Positions 10,745 through 21,248 of a DNA stretch of 64,000 bases are shown here, one piece after another. The number at the start of each line of letters is the position of its first letter. The first letter of the stretch is position 1. The DNA comes from Macrotis lagotis (taxonomy: Eukaryota > Chordata > Mammalia > Peramelemorphia > Peramelidae), in contig NC_133662.1 of the NCBI RefSeq assembly GCF_037893015.1, forward strand, positions 201,387,050 through 201,451,049. The letters are read 5' to 3'. The translations under genes were made by a program, and so were the position numbers. The notes under the pieces were generated by a model. The model had not been told where the DNA came from. It made no database searches and saw only the letters and a program-made list of their open reading frames with translations.

Positions 10745-12055
10745 ATGAGTAATAAGTTAAAATAGCTAACTAAACTTTATAGTCATTTTTATAACTGTAA
10801 AAGCATGTATAGGATATTAATCTACAAACACTTTACGATACTCTTCTGTTCTTATCACGAATAGCTTCGTTATATGCTTGAACTATTCTCATAAGGATTT
10901 TATTATGTGAGAAAGTTAAGTAGTAGTTGCTAATGTTACTTTTTGTTGTTTTCCCATTCCTGCGGTATCTTCCCATCTGAGATTTCTTGAATAGCTTTCC
11001 TTTAATGCTTTCTAAACTCTCGAACTTGAAGCATAGATTTCTTCAGTGTATACTTGTCATTCAGTCTTTCATGATCTATGTGCAGCCCACCTTCCAAACT
11101 TATTTCCTACCACTTAATATTCTCAGAATAGACCTTTTAAAAAACCCAATAGGATATGTTATTTAGTTACCACCCCAGGCATACCACACTATTTTTTGTC
11201 ATATGCTTTTCCTTATTGCCTCTACTCTCTAGTTGGAATACCTTTCTCTCCTCTCTGCCCAATCATATTCTTACCCATTAGTGCTCAGATCCATTCCTAC
11301 CTCTTACACAAAACTTTCCTTTGGCCATTGTAACCATGGTGAATATACCCTTCTCTAAAACTCTTGTTTATTGTAGCATTTGTCATCTAATATTGTGTTC
11401 CCTTGTGTCATTATCTAATGGTTTTATGTATATATTTCTATAGACAGACTATATATATATAATATATATATATATATATACTAATACATGTACAGTCTTT
11501 TTTAATTTCTTTGTATCTTGTGTGTCTCACACAATTTGCAGAATAAGAGCTAAAGCTATGTTTGCTGAAGAATTGAATCTTAAGAAAGAAATCAAGTCTT
11601 GGATTTTTCTAAAATTAGATTTTTTTGGTAGAGATTTTATTTTAGTTTAATAAGGAGGATTTTAGTTGCCAAAATTTGTAATTTCAATGTTTTTCAAAGT
11701 ATTTTTTAATTTTATGAATATTTATTATTATTTCTCTTACTTGCCCTTCTGTTAAACAGTAAAAAACAAAACATAACAAATGTTTTTTTCCCAACAAAAT
11801 AAATCTGTTCATCAACCATATTAAAGCATGTGCCTCTCTGCATATTAAGCACATGCTTTGTCCATCTTCAGTCCTCTGGGCTTGTAGTTAACATTGCATT
11901 GATCTGACTACTGATTGCTTTTCTCAGTAGCGTAGTTGGCATTGTATAAATTGTTCTGTTAATTCTACTCTTGCATAGTTAGTAGATCTTATTGAGTTTC
12001 CTTTAAAACTATTCATTTTGCCATTTTTTCCTTTTACAATATAATATCGAGTGCT
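10745..12055. other. Intergenic DNA with an (AT)n microsatellite
   Basis: Unassigned AT-rich sequence. The only clear structure is an AT/TA tract at about 11449-11480. Confidence 0.5.
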
Positions 12056-12248
12056 GAACCTGAATCAGGAAGAGCTGAGTTGAAATCTGACTTCATATAC
12101 TGTGAGACTCTGGGCAACCTGCTTCAGGTTCCTCAATTAAAATCAGGATATTAGCACATATTTCCCAAGCTTGTTGTGAGGATCAAATGAGATATTTGTA
12201 AAGCATTTAGCATAGAGCCTGATCCATAAAAGGTGCTTAATAAATGCT
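12055..12248 (+). repeat. MIR-type CORE-SINE
   Basis: Sense order of a MIR: 'ctgaatcaggaagagctgag', 'tctgggcaacctgcttcagg', the core-region remnant 'ttgttgtgaggatcaaatga', and the tail 'aaaggtgcttaataaatgct'. Confidence 0.7.
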
Positions 12249-12844
12249 AGAGCATTTTTTATATGATTGTTGATAGTTTGGATTTCTTCCTTTTGAATAT
12301 TTGTCAGTTCATGTAATTTATCCATTTATCCATTGGGGAATACTCTTAATCTTAAAAATTTGAATCAATTTGTTTTGTTTCTTGGATATGAGATTTTAGA
12401 CAGGGAAATTTTTGTTTCAAAGATTTTTTGGCCAGGTATCTATTCCTTTTCTAATTTTTACATTAAATTTGTTTATGCAAAACCTTTTAATTTTACATAA
12501 GCAAAATTGTCCATTTTTATCTTACACTTGTTTAGTCATGAACTCTTTCCGCAGTTCATAGAGGTGAAAGATAATTTCTTTCTTTCTCTTATTTATTAAT
12601 GATGACTCCTTTTATACCTAGGCTATATAATTCATCCTGGATTTTGTGTGAGGTGTTAGTTTAAAGCTAATTTTTGCTAGATTACTGTCCAGTTTTCCCC
12701 CTTAGTAGTTTTTAATCAGAGAATGAGTATCCTTAGTAACTGGTGTCTTTAGGTTTTTCAAAATACTTTACTCTAATGTATTTGTATGTTTTTGCTTGAT
12801 CTGTTCCCCTGATCAGTTTTTCTTTTTTTAACTAGTATCAAATG

Positions 12845-12988
12845 GCTTTTTTTATGGTGGGGCAGTGGGGTTAATGACTTGCTCAAGGTCATACAGCTAC
12901 CAGGTTTCAAGTGTCTGAGGTCGAATTTGAACTCAGATCTTCCTAACTCCAGGACTGATGTTCTGTCCATTACACCAAATAGTTTCAA
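12845..12988 (-). repeat. Marsupial tRNA-derived SINE (diverged)
   Basis: Antisense body: 'ggggcagtggggttaatgac', 'gtgtctgaggtcgaatttga' and 'gttctgtccattacaccaaa'. It is more diverged than most copies here and sits inside L1. Confidence 0.8.
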
Positions 12989-13241
12989 TGGGTATTGCTT
13001 TATAGTACAATTTGAGGTATGGTACTGATAGATGCCCATTCATCCTGCTTTTTTTTTTATTATAACTCTTTTGTTTCTACATTTGAATTTTGTTGTGATT
13101 TTTTCTAATTCTGTAAATATTCTCTTGAGAATTTGATTGGTATAGTATGAATTAAGTAAATTAGGTAGTATTGCTACTTTTTATATGGACTTGAACCCTA
13201 CCCATAAGTAATGTTTCTCCAATATTTAGTTCTGTATTTCT

Positions 13242-13410
13242 TTCTTTCTTTCTTTTTTTTTTTTTTTTTTTTTTTTGCAGTGGGGTTAAGTGGCTTGTGC
13301 AAGGCCAGACAACCAGCTAATTATTAAGTGTTCAAGGCCAGATTTGAACTCAGGTACTCCTGACTCCAGGGCTGGTGCTCTATCCACTGTGCCACCTAGC
13401 CACCCCTAGG
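13242..13410 (-). repeat. Marsupial tRNA-derived SINE in L1
   Basis: A long T/C run followed by 'gcagtggggttaagtggctt', with the head at 13400-13408. The target duplication 'tctgtatttct' lies at 13231-13241 and 13411-13421. Confidence 0.93.
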
Positions 13411-14156
13411 TCTGTATTTCTACAAAGAATATTTTATAGTTAGATTCATATAATCATTAGTTGAATCTTGACATATATACTCCCCAATATACTAATAGCT
13501 TCTGTAATTATTCAGAATAGAATTCCACTTTTTAACTCTTTGCTGAATTTTGTTGATTGCTGAAATGACGATTTCATTTAAATTTTAATTGACTTTCTGT
13601 ACTTCTCTATATCATCTGTAAAATGTGATAATTTTGTTTCTTCTTGTTTAATGACATTGCTGTTCATTACATTTATATACTACAATTTGTTTAACTACTT
13701 CCAAGTAGATAAGTACCCTTTTATTTTCTGGTTACTACAAAAATAGCTGTTATAAACATTTCTATATTTTTTAATATCTTTGGGGTACAGGCCTAGCAGT
13801 GACCTAGCTGGGATCAAAGGATATTGAATTTCTTTCTAATGAAAATGCTTGATAATGACACAAGATCTCTGCAAGAGTGATGATCTAATCTGTTCAGATG
13901 ACCATCTAAACTGTTTAACTGACTAAGCATCAGATACTACATACAGAAGACTAGCATCATTTTATCCACAAAGACACATTCCTTAGTACATACTACATTC
14001 CTATTACACTATATGGATTCTTAGTTAGTTACTTGGAATTCCCCAATCAATTGCTTCTAGTTCTCACAGTACTCAACAACTTTAGATAGATATTCTCCCA
14101 TATAAGTAAAGAAGTATTTAGAATCACTAAGCTCATTTAAAAGTATTAGAGACAAG

Positions 14157-14293
14157 GGCAGCTAGGTGGCGCAGTGGTTAGAGCACCGGCCCTGCAGTCA
14201 GGAGTACCTGAGTTCAAATTTGACCTCAGACACTTAATAATTACCAAGTTGTGTGGCCTTGGGCAAGCCACTTAACCCCATTGCCTTGCAAAA
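14157..14293 (+). repeat. Marsupial tRNA-derived SINE
   Basis: Near-consensus copy: 'gcagctaggtggcgcagtgg' at the head and 'ccattgccttgcaaaa' at the tail. A long target duplication, 'aaagtattagagacaagg', lies at 14140-14157 and about 14295-14312. Confidence 0.95.
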
Positions 14294-14651
14294 AAAAGTA
14301 TTAGAGACAAGGTAGGAAAACAGGGGAAAAAAGGAGGGATGAGAGATGGTTTTTAATCAAAAAGAAATATCAATTTCAAAGTGAATGAGGTGATTTTAAG
14401 TTTCTATACCTTAGAATAAATAAGAATGATTCATGAAAATTAATGAAAAGCACCAATTTTATTGTTATATATTATTATATATTATATATTATATGTTATA
14501 TTTATTGTTATATATTGTTATAATTTCCTTTAATTAAAAATGCATATTATCTTCACAGTGAAAGTTGTGCTATCAGAAAACTAGACCAAACTGAATAATT
14601 TCGGATTTATGTAGTATATTTTTGTACCTTGGTTTTATGACTAAAATATAA

Positions 14652-14835
14652 AGGAAGAGTAATGTGCTGAGACCTATATTTTAAGATTATCATATACTGA
14701 ACATGGGTTAAAGGGAGGAGATTCTGGGCAGGGAAATTCTTTAGGATACTGCTGTACTAGTCAAGATGAGATTGATGATGATCTGATCTAAGATGGTGAC
14801 TGGTGGAGAAAAGATAAGAGAAAAGATGAAGGAAA
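14652..14835. repeat. 184-bp local duplicate, copy 1 (source-like partner at 18683-18866)
   Basis: By eye only two mismatches separate it from 18683-18866 over 184 bases, same strand, about 4.0 kb apart. I see no A tail and no target duplication at this copy. Its flanks are unrelated to the flanks of the partner. Confidence 0.9.
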
Positions 14836-15019
14836 GTCCAATTGGATGTCAGTATTCTGACATCTAATAATTTAAAAAGTAAACATTAAATTTCTTTTGA
14901 AAAAAACTGCAAAAAATCATGTAAAAAGCTAGGAAGAACATATTGAATATGATTTTCATTTTAAAAACAATTTTTCTCCTTAAAAATCTCAGGATCCCTA
15001 AAATGAAGACTAGGGAAAT

Positions 15020-15322
15020 TAATTTGTGGTCGTTTTTGTTTTTGTGTGATGCCCCTAGAACATAGTAGGAGCTAGTAACTGCCTGAGGCCAGATTTTTTT
15101 TTTTTAGGATTTTACAAGGCACTGGGGTTAAGTGACTTGCCCAAGGCCATACAGCTGGGTAACTATTAAGTATCTGAGGCTGGATTTGAACCCAGGTACT
15201 CCTGACTCCAGGGCTGGTGCTTTATCCAATGTGCCATCTAGCCCTGTGTGAGGCCAGATTTGAACTGAGATTTTTCTGACTTGGGGTTATGCCTACTAAC
15301 CACTATGCCATCTAGTTGCTTC
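15020..15322 (-). repeat. Older tRNA-type SINE split by a younger SINE
   Basis: An outer antisense SINE remnant ('gatttgaactgagatttttc', 'ccactatgccatctagttgc') is interrupted at about 15096-15248 by a younger copy. The duplicated target is 'tgaggccagattt' at 15084-15096 and 15249-15261. This is a clear SINE-in-SINE nest. Confidence 0.8.
15097..15248 (-). repeat. Marsupial tRNA-derived SINE (inner copy)
   Basis: Antisense body from a T-run through 'ggcactggggttaagtgact' to 'atgtgccatctagccc', bounded by the 13-bp target duplication of the outer SINE. Confidence 0.92.
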
Positions 15323-15354
15323 TTACTGTCCTTTAATTTTCTGGATGTGTAGTA

Positions 15355-15625
15355 GAGAAGTGGTATCAAACTCAAATAGATTTGAGGCCACTAAGATTTA
15401 CATATAAGTTTTCTATTATGTAGAAAACTACTTACTAACAGTATGTTTTATTATATTCTAATTCATTGATTCATTTAATATTTTTATTTATATTTCCAAC
15501 TACATACAATGGTAGTTTTTACCAGTCTTTTTTTTTTTGCAAGACTTTGAGATTTACAGTTTTTCTAATTTGGTTTCCCAGAACTTGGTGGGCTGAATGT
15601 TTTGGATGCTTCAATAGAAACATTC
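15355..15625. repeat. Possible hAT-type DNA transposon remnant
   Basis: It begins 'agtggtatcaaactcaaata' and 'ttgaggccactaagatttac'. This matches my memory of a recurrent marsupial element with ends like 'gtcaaactc', and its complement echoes 6545-6560. No transposase is visible. The family is uncertain. Confidence 0.35.
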
Positions 15626-15770
15626 AGGTGTGAAAAGCTCTTTATTTAGAAAGACTGGAAATTACTTTGTAATTTATAATCTTAGAATTCCTTGAGAAAT
15701 CTCAGAAATTAGGTGCCTTCCTCATGTCCCCACAGTCAGTTTTATCAAATTCAGGACTTGAACCTAGGTC

Positions 15771-15918
15771 TTTTTTTTTTTGCAAGGCAATCTGGTTAAA
15801 TGACTTGCCCAAGGTCACACAGCTAGGTAATTATTAAGTGACTGAGGCAGAATTTGAACTCAGGTCCTCTTGACTCCAGAGCTGGTGCTCTATCCACTGC
15901 ACCACCTAGCTGCCCCTC
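15771..15918 (-). repeat. Marsupial tRNA-derived SINE
   Basis: T-run, 'gcaaggcaatctggttaaat' and a head ending 'ccacctagctgcccct'. Target duplication 'aacctaggtct'/'aacctaaatct' at 15761-15771 and 15919-15929. Confidence 0.94.
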
Positions 15919-16439
15919 AACCTAAATCTTTGTAACTCTAGGGACAATCCCCTTTAACTACACCATGTTGTTTCAGGAAATGCATATACTTTATCAAAAC
16001 TGAAAAACCTAAAGGTGTTTTATTATAGTTATAGTGATACTAATATGAATTTACTTTATCACCATAATTACTATTAATATTATATTTATATCAGCATGTG
16101 CTGTGGAAATAAAATCAAATTCTTTTAATATTGAGTAAATAATGTTATTGGTCCTATGATAGTAATAGTTCTAAATTGTCATAAAGTGCCAAAAATTGAA
16201 AAAATTCTGTTGACATGGTAACAGTGGTACCAAAGGTACCAGGGGAAGTAAAAATAGAATCTTTTCTAGTATCATGTTTTTAATTTTTTTCTAATTGCAA
16301 CAATTAACATACTTTTACAAAATTAAAAAATAATAAAAAATAGAGGATATTTAAGATGTCTTTTATGTTTGGTTTGGTATAATGTCTAAACTATATTAAA
16401 ACTTATTTTTAACTTCTCAGAATAGGATTTTATTTGAAT

Positions 16440-16700
16440 TGATTGATTAAAATTCAACAAATATTTGAAAACTTTGTATTTGTGGTACTTAGCACAGTGG
16501 TGAAATTATAATAAATACTTAATAAATTATTTGTTGACCAGTAGATTTTGTGAAGAATACAAAGCTGAATAAGACAGTCCCTACCCTTAAGAAACTTGTA
16601 ATCAGAAGAAATAAAACAAGTACAAAGTAAAGTATCTTAAGAAATGGGCAAATGCTCTATACATTGAGAAGGAAAAGAAATTATATTCTGGTGGGTGGTT
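16440..16700 (-). repeat. L2 LINE 3'-end fragment
   Basis: Antisense L2: 'attcaacaaatatttgaaaa', 'gacagtccctacccttaaga' and 'gaaataaaacaagtacaaag'. Confidence 0.5.
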
Positions 16701-17425
16701 ATAACTGTATGATCTTTCCAGTGTTGGTAATTGCTCTTTACCTCAGTTTCTTTACCTTTATAAAAAAGAGATTTAATGATTTCTAAGGACTCTTCTAGCA
16801 CTAACATTTTCAGCAATCTGTAACTCTCTGATTCTTAATTTATTCACCTGTTAAATATGGATTATAATAATACAATTCAATGAGGATAAAATGGGATAAG
16901 TCATGTGGATGAGCTTTGTCCTTTGAAATACTACTCAAATAAAAAATGATGGTAGAATGTAGAGGCTAGGAACAGTTTTGCTTTTAAACTTACCTGATTC
17001 TACATTTTCAAATTTGATTAATTATTTTACAAATTCTTTAAAGTATAAGTTTATACATATACATACATATATATATATATATAATTATTGCTTTTCATTT
17101 TTACATTACAATTATTTCTAGAATTATCCCGTTCCACTCTCTTTTGGATCAAACCCTTCATTGTGATAATAAGAACAAAAACAAAATAGTACTGTGACTA
17201 TCAAACATATATACAATGCGTATGTTTATATGATAATAGCATTTATATCATATTGTATACTACTACTTAGAAGAATGCCTTAAATATATTACAATTATCT
17301 CATTAAAACTTTTAAAGATCTTGATAAAATGGATAAAGGGGAAGATTAAAACTAAGAAAAGCCAATATGAAATAAAGGCCTAGAAAAGAATTGGAATAAT
17401 CATTGAGGACTTGGGCCTTATATTA
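16701..17425. other. Intergenic DNA, AT microsatellite
   Basis: A MIR-like tail remnant lies near 16735-16895 ('cctcagtttctttaccttta') and an AT/TA tract at 17054-17083. Nothing else is assignable. Confidence 0.45.
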
Positions 17426-17650
17426 TGGCAGCATAACCCTGTTGTAGTGAAAAGAATATTGACTTTGGAGTCAGAAGACATGGATTTGAGTCTCCACTCT
17501 ACCATGTGTACTATCTCAGGCAAGCAACATAATTTCCCTGAGACTCAGTTTTCTCATCTATAAAATGGAGACAATAATTGTTATGCTTTCTCTCCCTCAC
17601 AGGTTTATAGTTGAGATCAAATGAGATCATAAATTAAATATTGATAATAT
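17426..17650 (+). repeat. MIR SINE
   Basis: Sense MIR: 'gtagtgaaaagaatattgac', 'ggagtcagaagacatggatt', 'cagttttctcatctataaaa', and the core 'gagatcaaatgagatcataa'. Confidence 0.8.
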
Positions 17651-18244
17651 TTATATTACAAATTATACATATAATTTATAATACATTATAGTTATATATA
17701 AAATAATGTTGATAAAATAGCAAAGTAAAATAGGAATGGAAGCTGTATTTACTGTGTAATCCCAGTATCTGTATCTGTATTTGTTAATGTACCAAAAACC
17801 TCATTTTGCTTTACTGTTAGCAAATATATTTTGATTTTTTAATTTTAAATTTATGAATTATTATCTTATGAGGTAGAAAATTAAATTTCTTTGGTTTTAT
17901 TTATCAAGCTAACAGTACAGTATTTATATCTATAAACTAGACTTTTTTTTAACCATGATTAGGTAACGGGGTTGTTTAAAAAAGAAACGCCCCCAGAATA
18001 GCTAATTTTTTTTAAAGTCGCTACCCACATCTGACAAAACAGATTAGCAGCAGATTTCCAGAACAGAACAAATTGTCTTGATCCCCCATACCTAACAGAT
18101 TGTTTTATGTCAAAAGTCTTGCTACTGTCAGAGAATGAGATTTCTTGATGAGACCTTATATTTTGACATAAATCTATTAAGCTACAAGTTTTAAAGAGAT
18201 TTTTTCCTTCGTTCATAATGGGTTTTGCTTGATTATTATCATTC

Positions 18245-18866
18245 TTAACTCAATTCAACAAATATTTATTAAACTGTTCTTGTTGCTGGAGAAATTTGGA
18301 AAACAAATAAATAGTCCTTGCTCTCAAGGAACATAGATGGAAAAAAATATGTACCCAGAAAATAAATGCAACATACATATCAATAATGTCATTGAGGATA
18401 GAGGAGATGGGGAGATGGGTCATTATAGATCAGAAAAAACCTCATGTTAAAGGTTGTACTTAAATCAAACCTTGAAGGAGAGTGGAGAGTTAAGGTATCC
18501 AAAAGGAAAATCATTCTAGATGTAGGGGGACAATCTATTAAAGATATTGAGGCAGAACTATGTAGAAGAAAGGACAAATAGACTTCTCTTGTATATGTAT
18601 GGAATAATGTGAAATTAGTCTAGAAAGAGGGGCTTCAAATGACAAACTGAAGATTTTGTATTTGATCCTAGAGGCAGGCAACAGGAAGAGTAATGTGCTC
18701 AGACCTATATTTTAAGATTATCATATACTGAACATGGGTTAAAGGGAGGAGATTCTGGGCAGGGAAATTCTTTAGGATACTGCTGTACTAGTCAAGATGA
18801 GATTGATGATGATCTGATCTAAGATGGTGACTGGTGGAGAAAAGATAAGAGAAAGGATGAAGGAAA
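18245..18866 (-). repeat. L2 LINE fragment, containing duplicate copy 2
   Basis: Antisense L2 from its 3' end ('caattcaacaaatatttatt', 'cttgctctcaaggaacatag') into the ORF2 C-terminus ('gtatttgatcctagaggcag', 'gtaatgtgctcagacctata'). The last 184 bases (18683-18866) are in register with L2 and are repeated almost exactly at 14652-14835. This copy is therefore the likelier source. Confidence 0.75.
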
Positions 18867-19559
18867 TAATGTGAATTTGCTTTAATCTCCTTATCATGGT
18901 ATTCATTCTAATTGCCAAATAAATGATGATGTTCTATTTTGAGGGCTAAAATTGCAAGATTGCAAACTGATAAAAAAATCACTTTTTTCAACTAATAACA
19001 AAAGCATCAATCCTCAGTTCTGTTCTTATTGATATAAGTATTGTTGCTGTGTATTTTTCCCCAACTCAGATTAATTTGATATCAAGTTACTGCAGCAATA
19101 TACCCTGTTGGGGAAATACAATAAAATATTTATTAACCAGAACATTTAAGTCTGGGTTTTTTTGTTTTTAGACATCCTTATTTATTTCTATCCTTGTTCA
19201 TCTTGTACAGATTCAGACCAGCTCAGTGAAAAACTAAGTGAACTTGTTTCATTTTTCTAAACTATATTAATTCACTTACTGTCTTAATATGAAATTCCAA
19301 ATATTTATTTTCTTTTACCAAATAAGATTTACATTGCCACAGAGTCATCATCTTTTTATTGTAGATAGAGGAAATTTGTCTAAATATTACATAGCTACAT
19401 CATAATTTGTCTTATTTTTAATAATTTTATTACAAAAAGTAGATTGCCTCAAAGACAATTCAGTTATTTGAAGTTTTGGTTTAATTTGGTTAATCAAATG
19501 TGTCTAAAATCTATTGTGTGTACAGAAGATTGTGCTTAGTAATAGAGAGAAGGGATACA

Positions 19560-19690
19560 AATTGATTCTTATTGTTATTCCTTAGAATGTATGCTCCTTG
19601 AGAACAGTTTCATTCTTTATATAGATCCTTAGCACATAGTATAGTTCCCATAGGCATATAATAAATGCTTGCTTGTTAGTTTTATTATCA
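19560..19690 (+). repeat. L2 LINE 3'-end fragment
   Basis: Sense L2 tail: 'gaatgtatgctccttgagaa', 'gatccttagcacatagtata', 'aataaatgcttgcttgttag'. Confidence 0.75.
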
Positions 19691-20949
19691 TGATAATAAA
19701 TGTTATCCTAACCAGTCAAAAATCAAAATTCCTTTTTTAAAAAAAATTGTTTAAATTACTGATAGCTGCTCACTTATATTTATAATAATTTGATTATTTC
19801 CTTAAATGTTTATGAAATGTGTTCCTATGACCAGAGAACCTGCCTGAGGCTTTTTTGTGAGGGGAAAACTGTTAAGTGCTTCTTTGAAGTATATGAGCAG
19901 AGACTGGAGGGTAAATTTTTTCTTTCAGGTCTCCCACTATATTATGTACCTGAAAGTGTTGATTTGGGGACTTTCTGTAATGGTGGACTAGTGGGAATGA
20001 AAGTGGAATCCTTCAATTCCTTTTGTGTGAATGTAAGACTTAAATCTGTCTTATGCCATCAAATTCAGTTACTGCTTCCTTAGTGAAAAGCCCAGTGGAA
20101 GTATTTTTTTTTATTTAAAAATTCTGAAATACTCAAGGTCTTTCTACACACATTAACAGAAAATTCTTCCCTAGGGACTCCCAACCACTACCATAATGGA
20201 AGAGTAGTAGCTAAGTGGAAAAGAAACAGAGAAATATAAATCTGGTATAAAGTAGTCTGGTTAGAATTATTTGTTAAGTCATTTTCCATTTTCTATCCCC
20301 TATCACATTGCCATTCAGTCTTTCAGAGATGATGACGTGCTTTTTTGGAAATTAGTGTGACATTATGCCAAATAAAGGTTTTCTTTGCTTTAAAGAGAGA
20401 AAAAGCCAGTGAATAAGAATATGATAGTAGAAATCTCTGAATTTATATTGGCCATGTTTTTATTTTATAGCTTAGTGTTTTTACAATCACTGCTAAATGA
20501 AGAAACTTATTTATTAAGAGACATTTTTTGATTCATTGGTGATCTTTCTAAAAACAAAATCACAGGTGTTCACTGAGACTTTATATCTTTACAGATAAAT
20601 GCAGAAATCGAGACACACCACCCTGAATGAAATTGAATTTGGGAAATCAGCTTGGGATTCTTTTTTTTTTCTTTTTTTTAATGAATTAATGTGGGATGGA
20701 GAACAATTAACAAAGTAGATTTTTATGAACATAATAAAAGAAGAGAAATAAAATATTTTAAAGAAACCATGATTAGCATATCACAAAGAAACTTCTATGA
20801 AGTTGGGAAAGACCTAATCACTTATATAATTCACTATTTGTACATTGGATGAGAGAATGTCAAAGATTTCCCTTGGCCTTACATTTATTCATTAATTTTA
20901 ATTGGAAAATGCCCTTTGCTTTACCAACATCTTTTTCCTTTACCCTAAA

Positions 20950-21085
20950 AGCTATTGAAAATCAATCTTTCAATGTAAAGACTAACAGATTGCCTTCTTA
21001 TGGCAGGGAGAGAAGCAAGATTGGGGAGAAATTGTAAAACTCAAAATTATTAAAATCTTTCTAAAAACAAACAAAAAAAGAAAGT
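20950..21085 (+). repeat. L1 LINE 3'-end fragment
   Basis: It shares 'gaaattgtaaaactcaaaat' and 'aaaatcttt' followed by an A-rich tail with the better L1 3' ends at 40870 and 51740. Confidence 0.6.
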
Positions 21086-21218
21086 CAATCTTTCTCTGAA
21101 GATTTCCGTGAATAAATGAGGAAGTAAGAAGCATTGGATCAATTCTGTCTAAAGCTGTAGCTTCACAATTTGCCTTTCATTGGGCAGTCTACACTCATCC
21201 CTTTCCCTTCTTCATCAA

Positions 21219-21248
21219 ACATCATCATCATCATCATCATCATCATCA
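21219..21248. repeat. (CAT)n microsatellite
   Basis: About ten CAT units. Confidence 0.95.

Larger units (their letters stand above)
12249..13835 (-). repeat. L1 LINE ORF2 region, antisense, with two SINE insertions
   Basis: A collinear antisense copy of L1 ORF2. 'tatgattgttgatagtttgg', 'aattgtccatttttatctta', 'attcatcctggattttgtg', 'aaatattctcttgagaattt' and 'gttataaacatttctatatt' all correspond in order to the antisense of mammalian L1 ORF2. SINEs split it at about 12845-12988 and 13242-13410. It is heavily decayed, and the last block (13700-13835) may be a separate fragment. Confidence 0.75.

Noticed and set aside
21219-21248. Regularly repeated short units suggesting a CRISPR-like array
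   Set aside because: A simple (CAT)n microsatellite with no spacers, in a vertebrate genome.
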